Shown here piece by piece: positions 59,459-64,000 of a stretch of DNA of 64,000 nucleotides. The notes under the pieces were generated by a model. It ran no database searches. It was not told where the DNA came from and saw only the letters and a program-made list of their open reading frames with translations. The translations under genes and the position numbers were made by a program. The DNA lies in contig JBBHKE010003580.1 of NCBI GenBank assembly GCA_037447655.1, positions 1 through 64,000 on the forward strand. Direction: 5' to 3'. Position 1 is the stretch's first letter. Each line of letters begins with the position of its first letter. The stretch is from Zygnema cylindricum. Taxonomy: Eukaryota > Streptophyta > Zygnematophyceae > Zygnematales > Zygnemataceae.

Positions 59459-61173
59459 GTGTTATTTCCCTCATGGAAAGCCCCCCACATGTGCAACACC
59501 GCTCAAGTAATTTCGCATGAGAAAAGAGTTAAGCTCACGAGGGTCTTCCTTCCTCACGGATTCTTGCAAGCCTATTATCTTAGCTGTGGTTTAGCAAAAT
59601 AGTAGATAGGGATGGTCGAAATCTCGTTCATCTATTCATGTTAGTCACTAATTGAATGACAAGGCATTTGGCTTCCTTCAGAGAGGCATAGTTACTCCTC
59701 CTGATAAGCCGCCACGGGTTGAATTTATTAACTTTGGCATTTAAAGCAAGGGGTATAAATCACATTGCATCAATATCCGTTGGGACCATTGCAACTCTTT
59801 GTTTTAATTTAACAGATTCATTTTATTCGTACCAATTTTGAAGAGAATATTCATTGCCTATAAAAGATTTCGAAGAACATTCTACACACGTCGGTTGGTC
59901 GACACGTGGTGGTTCGCCATTGCCACTTGATTAGCCTGGGGAGATCTCAAACAACACATTGCGTCATGGCATAGATCCTTATGCCCAACCAATAGAGCCG
60001 ATCCCCTTCTCGAAGGTACGGATCTAATTTTTCGACTTCCCTTACCTAAACTGTAACACTAACGAGAGGAGAGGTTATCATCTTCATGACTCGATGCGGT
60101 TATGAGTACGACTTGGTGCGATATTCACTCCTCCAAAATTTCAAGGTCGAAAAGGGCAAGTCGAACCCTATAAAACCTGCGATAATGTACCAAGTACCCG
60201 ACCCTATCTTTGGGTAAACTTTTTCTAGGGTGGGAGTTGTTTCAAAAAAATAAGAGAGCTCTTCACAGAGCGTTCCCCGACGTCTTTGGATTTGTTTACG
60301 GTACCTTGCGCTTACAAGTCCCGGTTTGAGAATATTAACCTGATTCCCTTTCGATTGCCGCCCTTGATTCAACGTTAGACTAATTCATGTCCACTTGGTG
60401 TTCACATTGAACTTTTCTCTTCAGCCTTCAAAGTTCTCATTTAGATATTTGCTACTACCACCCAGAATAATCAAAACGAGTATTTTATGAACTGGAAGTG
60501 GCCTTATGGAGCCCAACTCTACGATGAGCAAACGTAAGTGTAGCATTGGAAGCCCACCTCTTTCTTTTTTCCTTAACATGCTTTCACCTCCACTCTTTCT
60601 TGTTTTCTCTCTCATTCCTTTTAGTTTCGTTTTTCACCTTTGAATTCATTTGTCTCGTCTTGTTGTGATGTCGACTAGGTTTATCTTTCATACAATGTAA
60701 TTAAAACATTTGAAAGAGAACAAAATTTTGACATCTCAAGATGGAATACCCAATCATTTTTTTTATGTGCAATAATTTTTAATTTTCTGTTTTTGGTGAC
60801 TTTACAATATGTAATAGTACTCATTGTATCGACATGCAACGGAACAGATACAAAGTTTCCGTAATTTTGTTTCCCTCGTCCGTATTTTGTTTAAACTTTA
60901 GAATATATGATCCTACTGCCATACGCATGGAACAAATGGGAGTTCTGGACATCCCAAATTATTCTTGCCGAATATTTGCCATAGCCTAATATTCTTCCAA
61001 TGAATGCGATGACAATTCAAGGAACACATGCTCAAACAATGTTTTACTAACGAGGGGGTTTGTATATCATGGTGCTTTTAATGAACACTTTTTTATGCCA
61101 AGTCTAGTCTAAGATATTGAATTGTCTCGACAGGGCCTGTGACATGACGAGGACTACAATTTAACTACCACAA
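59459..61173. other. Intergenic sequence
   Basis: No supported gene. The minus-strand frame at 60,100-60,372 (MNQGRQSKGNQVNILKPG..) reads like protein but I recognise no family; it could be a retroelement fragment. Confidence 0.45.
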
Positions 61174-61393
61174 ACTACATCGTGTATCGCTATCAATGTA
61201 AAGGTAACTTTCGCCACATTAATCATCTTTTTTACGTACATACTTGTCCAATTTTCAATTGGAAACAGTCAACCGAAGGTGAGAATCTTGCCTTTCAATC
61301 GCAACCCTCGGATGAACAATTTGCCAAGTGTGCACGGAGAAAAGATATAATTAGTGGCGAAAAAACCACTCTTATTGCATTACACAGTGTAGC
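61174..61393. mobile_element. MITE family 1, copy 3
   Basis: The ends ACTACATCGTGTATCGCTAT and (complement) GCTACACTGTGTAATGCAAT are degenerate inverted repeats. The interior keeps ACTTGTCCAATTTTCAATTG, GAGAATCTTGCCTTTCAATC and CACGGAGAAAAGATA, as in copies 1 and 2. Confidence 0.75.
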
Positions 61394-62880
61394 TTTTGAC
61401 GGGTAGAATTGATTGGTTCTCGGCATTCTAAGATCACCGTCAATCTCCCAAATCGATGTTTGAGAATGATGGCAACAACTTGAAAATACTTCAGAGACAA
61501 TTTCGGAATGATAGTAATGAAACATATTTTTTTTCGAAAGAACCGAGTAAGTTTTCTATTCGCAAAGAAGTGAATGTTAAATCGTTAGTACAATTTATTT
61601 GCACATCGTACTTCAGTACCAAATTTAAAGGTATACTCCAATAAGTGTTGGAAGAATATTACATTCACTTAATATATATTTCAAAACATAGCATTGAACA
61701 AAAAAGGAGGATACACAAATGATCTCGTGATAGACGAGATAACATTGATATTGCACAACAATATTCACTACAAGGAAAAGAATCGAACGTTAAAAAGGCG
61801 ATATGGAATAATTTATGTCATAACATACACGTTTCCCAATCATTTGAGAAAAAGGTATGAAAACAACTTTCGGCAACAACCTGAATAAATACTTTGCCTA
61901 GTGAGGAAATGCACATATGAATAGTTTACATGATAGTACACCATTTGTGACATAAAAAGCTCACTTTTCACTAAAATTTTAATCATATCGAAATTCTTAA
62001 ATGTCTTTTAGTTCTCACACTCTATGCTAAAAATCAAACATCAAATGGGTTTCCATATTATTCATCTTTTCGCTAACTTTCTTTTACCGAAACTAATAAT
62101 AATTATTAATAATACGTTTATTATTTACTGGCACTAACAATATACTATTAGCCCCACCATAACACGCTAAAAAATTGACAATATTTTAAAAATATAATTA
62201 AATATTGTGCGCAATCGACGGAAATCAGCCAAAATAGTTTCGAATTTTGTCTCTTCTAGTCTGAATCTCCCGTCTGGCGCTTCTGGCTGAACCGTGTGAC
62301 GTGACGGCACATGATTCAGCCGTTATTGTTCGAAGCTAACCCAAGCCTCAATTTTAGGAAACCGTTTTCTAGTTTTTTCCGAACCGGCTGAGCCAATCAC
62401 CGGGCTTCGGCCGCCTTCAAGGCGAGAACTTTTGGCCCCATGCGATGTTTTGTCGCCATCCACTCAAACCAGCTGCGCTTGGCGGGCTGGGAAAAAAAAA
62501 AAGCCAAAGGACAAAAAAATTAAAAAAAAACGCAATAAAATAAAAGAAAGGCAAAAAAGAAAAAATGAGGCAAAAAAAAATAAAAAAAATCAGTAGGTTG
62601 CTTTAGTGGTACACATTGCCTCTGGTATTTTTAGGGCTTTTGGAGATACTAAAAAGGGTTAAAAACCCTAAAAACCCTAAAAACCCTAAAAACCCGATTT
62701 ACTTTTTAGAGATTATAAAAATGAGATAGAAGCAAATAGCTACTGTAACTAATCGTGAGATTCGAAAGTTGTACTACTGGAACGTACGGAAGCCGGAAAA
62801 TGACAAAAAGTAAGCAATCCTCACACACCAATTATTATTAATTTTTTTTAAATCCAATCTGACCCTGATAAACATTCCCC
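61394..62880. other. Intergenic sequence with telomere-like patch
   Basis: AT-rich sequence without recognised genes. A tandem CCTAAAAAC patch (62,650-62,696) and A-rich runs (62,490-62,600) are the only clear structures. Confidence 0.5.
62650..62696. repeat. Short telomere-like (CCCTAAAAA)n patch
   Basis: Four near-perfect units of AACCCTAAAA occur in tandem. The reverse complement is TTTTTAGGG, the same unit type as in the degenerate patch at 26.7 kb. Confidence 0.75.
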
Positions 62881-63018
62881 CCGCCTTCAACCTCTCCCAA
62901 TCTCCTCGTCCCCTCACACGTGCGACAGCTCCATCAGCACCGGGCTAAACAAAAAAAACGACACCGAAAACGAAAAAACAGAAAAAAAAAAACACAAAAA
63001 AAAATCAAAACCTTTTTT

Positions 63019-63313
63019 TCACCTTCAGCTTCTCCGAAGCCGGATCGTACGCCTGTACGGACTTCACCAACATCACCACTCCCTTGTCCTTTTCCTTCGC
63101 CTCTCCCTCCTTTCCGTACGCCGGAAATACGCACGCCTGTCTCCCTGTCCTCCTCGCCGTACGGAGCCTCTCAAACTCCGCCTCGTAATCGGTCGTCCCT
63201 CCCCTCCCTCCCTCCCCCCCCTCCCCCTCTCCCTCTCCCTCCCTCCCCTCCCTCTCCTTCTCCCCGTGCCCCCCCGCCCTGCCTCTCGTCTGCATCAGTT
63301 TCACTGCCCGCAT
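63019..63313 (-). CDS. Possible GC-rich exon of an unrecognised gene
   Basis: On the minus strand the frame from 63,313 encodes MRAVKLMQTRGRAGG, a low-complexity E/G run, then DYEAEFERLRTARRTGRQAC and VMLVKSVQAYDPASEKLK, where an AAG|GTGAAA donor follows. The amino-acid pattern of the second half looks like real protein, and GC content is far higher than around it. I recognise no family, cannot place the next exon, and the opposite strand is also open (proline-rich), so the strand is not certain. Confidence 0.3.
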
Positions 63314-63497
63314 GGAGCGGCACCTCAGCTTCAGCGAACTGCGGCTCTGGCAGGCCGGCCCGTGGGACTGACAGCTGGCATGGCCGCAGCGCTGCTGCTG
63401 AGAAGATTTTCGTGCGATTTTTGTCGTTTTCTGCAGCAGAGAGGTCGGCGGATGCCGCAGCCAGCAAACCGCAACAGCAAATTAGGGCTCGTCTGAT

Positions 63498-63730
63498 TAT
63501 GCCACGTCAGCATGCGCCACGTCAGCACGTGCGCGTCCGCACTATTCATGCCAGCAGGTGACGTGACGTGATGTGACGTGACGTCAGCACTAAAATGTAC
63601 GGATGTGCGGATTTGCGTGAGGTCAGCATGTGATGAATGACTGCTGCCACGTCAGAAACAACGCATGAAAGCGAGGTGTGTGTGCCACGTCAGCATGGTT
63701 TGTCCACGTCAGCAATGGACGTGACCGCGG
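63498..63730. promoter_or_regulatory. Cluster of ACGT-core (bZIP-type) sites
   Basis: About eleven ACGT cores lie within about 230 bp. Five are CCACGTCAG, one is CACGTGCG, and a dense block at 63,557-63,588 reads GTGACGTGACGTGATGTGAC and continues GTGACGTCAGC, containing the palindrome TGACGTCA. TGACGT and CACGTCA are classic plant TGA/HY5/bZIP60-type binding cores. The cluster is 185 bp upstream of the possible minus-strand exon. Confidence 0.6.
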
Positions 63731-63794
63731 TAGAACCGAAATATATTTTTTTCATTTTTCGCGGCTCCAAGTTCACGCGAAATAAAAATATTTA

Positions 63795-63945
63795 CATTTC
63801 TAGTAGTACTAAAAAATAAAATAAAAATAAAAATAAAGATGAAAATAAAAATAAAAATAAAAATAAAAATGAAAATAAAAATAAAAATAAAAATAAAAAT
63901 GAAAATGAAAATAAAAATAAAAAATGAATAATAATAAAAAAAAAT
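63795..63945. repeat. (AAAATA)n microsatellite
   Basis: A run of AAAATA units with occasional AAAATG variants covers about 150 bp near the window end. Confidence 0.95.
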
Positions 63946-64000
63946 CCTGAAACGTAAATCTCACCAGAGACTCTCCAAGTTTGTCGTTTTCTGAGCGGTT

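Noticed and set aside
1-64000. tRNA, rRNA or spliceosomal RNA genes
   Set aside because: I looked for B-box-like GGTTCGAATCC and other hallmark strings and saw none I could support.

Overview
The window is nuclear DNA from a photosynthetic eukaryote of the green-plant lineage. It is AT-rich, with many spliceosomal introns, GT-AG boundaries, U-rich 3' splice sites and abundant repeats. A chloroplast outer-envelope pore protein (OEP24-type) and a LUMINIDEPENDENS homologue point to a streptophyte (alga or plant). The sequence does not let me name the species.

Layout. (1) 40-426 (+): last exon of an OEP24-like gene. (2) 5,037-18,234 (-): a LUMINIDEPENDENS (LD) homologue rebuilt as 17 exons, about 1,720 residues, convergent with OEP24. 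(3) 18.3-26.9 kb: gene-poor, repeat-rich land with two tandem arrays, a TATCG-rich transposon-like element, MITEs and a GCR1_C-like ORF. (4) 26,910-28.8 kb (-): 3' end of a gene I do not recognise. (5) 29,195-32,952 (+): a purple acid phosphatase lacking its expected first exon(s). (6) 33.6-38.6 kb: a MITE, then a damaged non-LTR retrotransposon with zinc finger, reverse transcriptase and C-terminal restriction-like nuclease, then a nested 3' fragment of the same family on the other strand. (7) 40,570-44,262 (-): PYM (partner of Y14 and Mago), four exons, 210 residues. (8) 46,268-48,072 (+): FAR-17a/AIG1-like membrane protein, 5' end unresolved. (9) 49,824-57,195 (+): DEAD-box-type RNA helicase (DEVD), RH41/DDX59-like, with a long disordered insert. 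(10) 58.08-59.46 kb: a truncated retroelement copy followed by a 0.5-kb transposon-like element that has a sister copy at 3.95 kb. (11) 59.5-64 kb: intergenic sequence, a telomere-like patch, a GC-rich possible exon and a dense cluster of ACGT (bZIP-type) sites.

The genes are ordinary housekeeping or regulatory loci and show no operon-like logic. The most unusual content is repeat biology: a family of terminal-inverted-repeat elements beginning ACTACACC that recurs across the window, a shared hairpin at the 3' end of the retroelement copies, and small tandem duplications of splice-site regions inside LD introns. Splice junctions were chosen by reading frame, GT-AG and resemblance to remembered protein families. 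No alignment was run.
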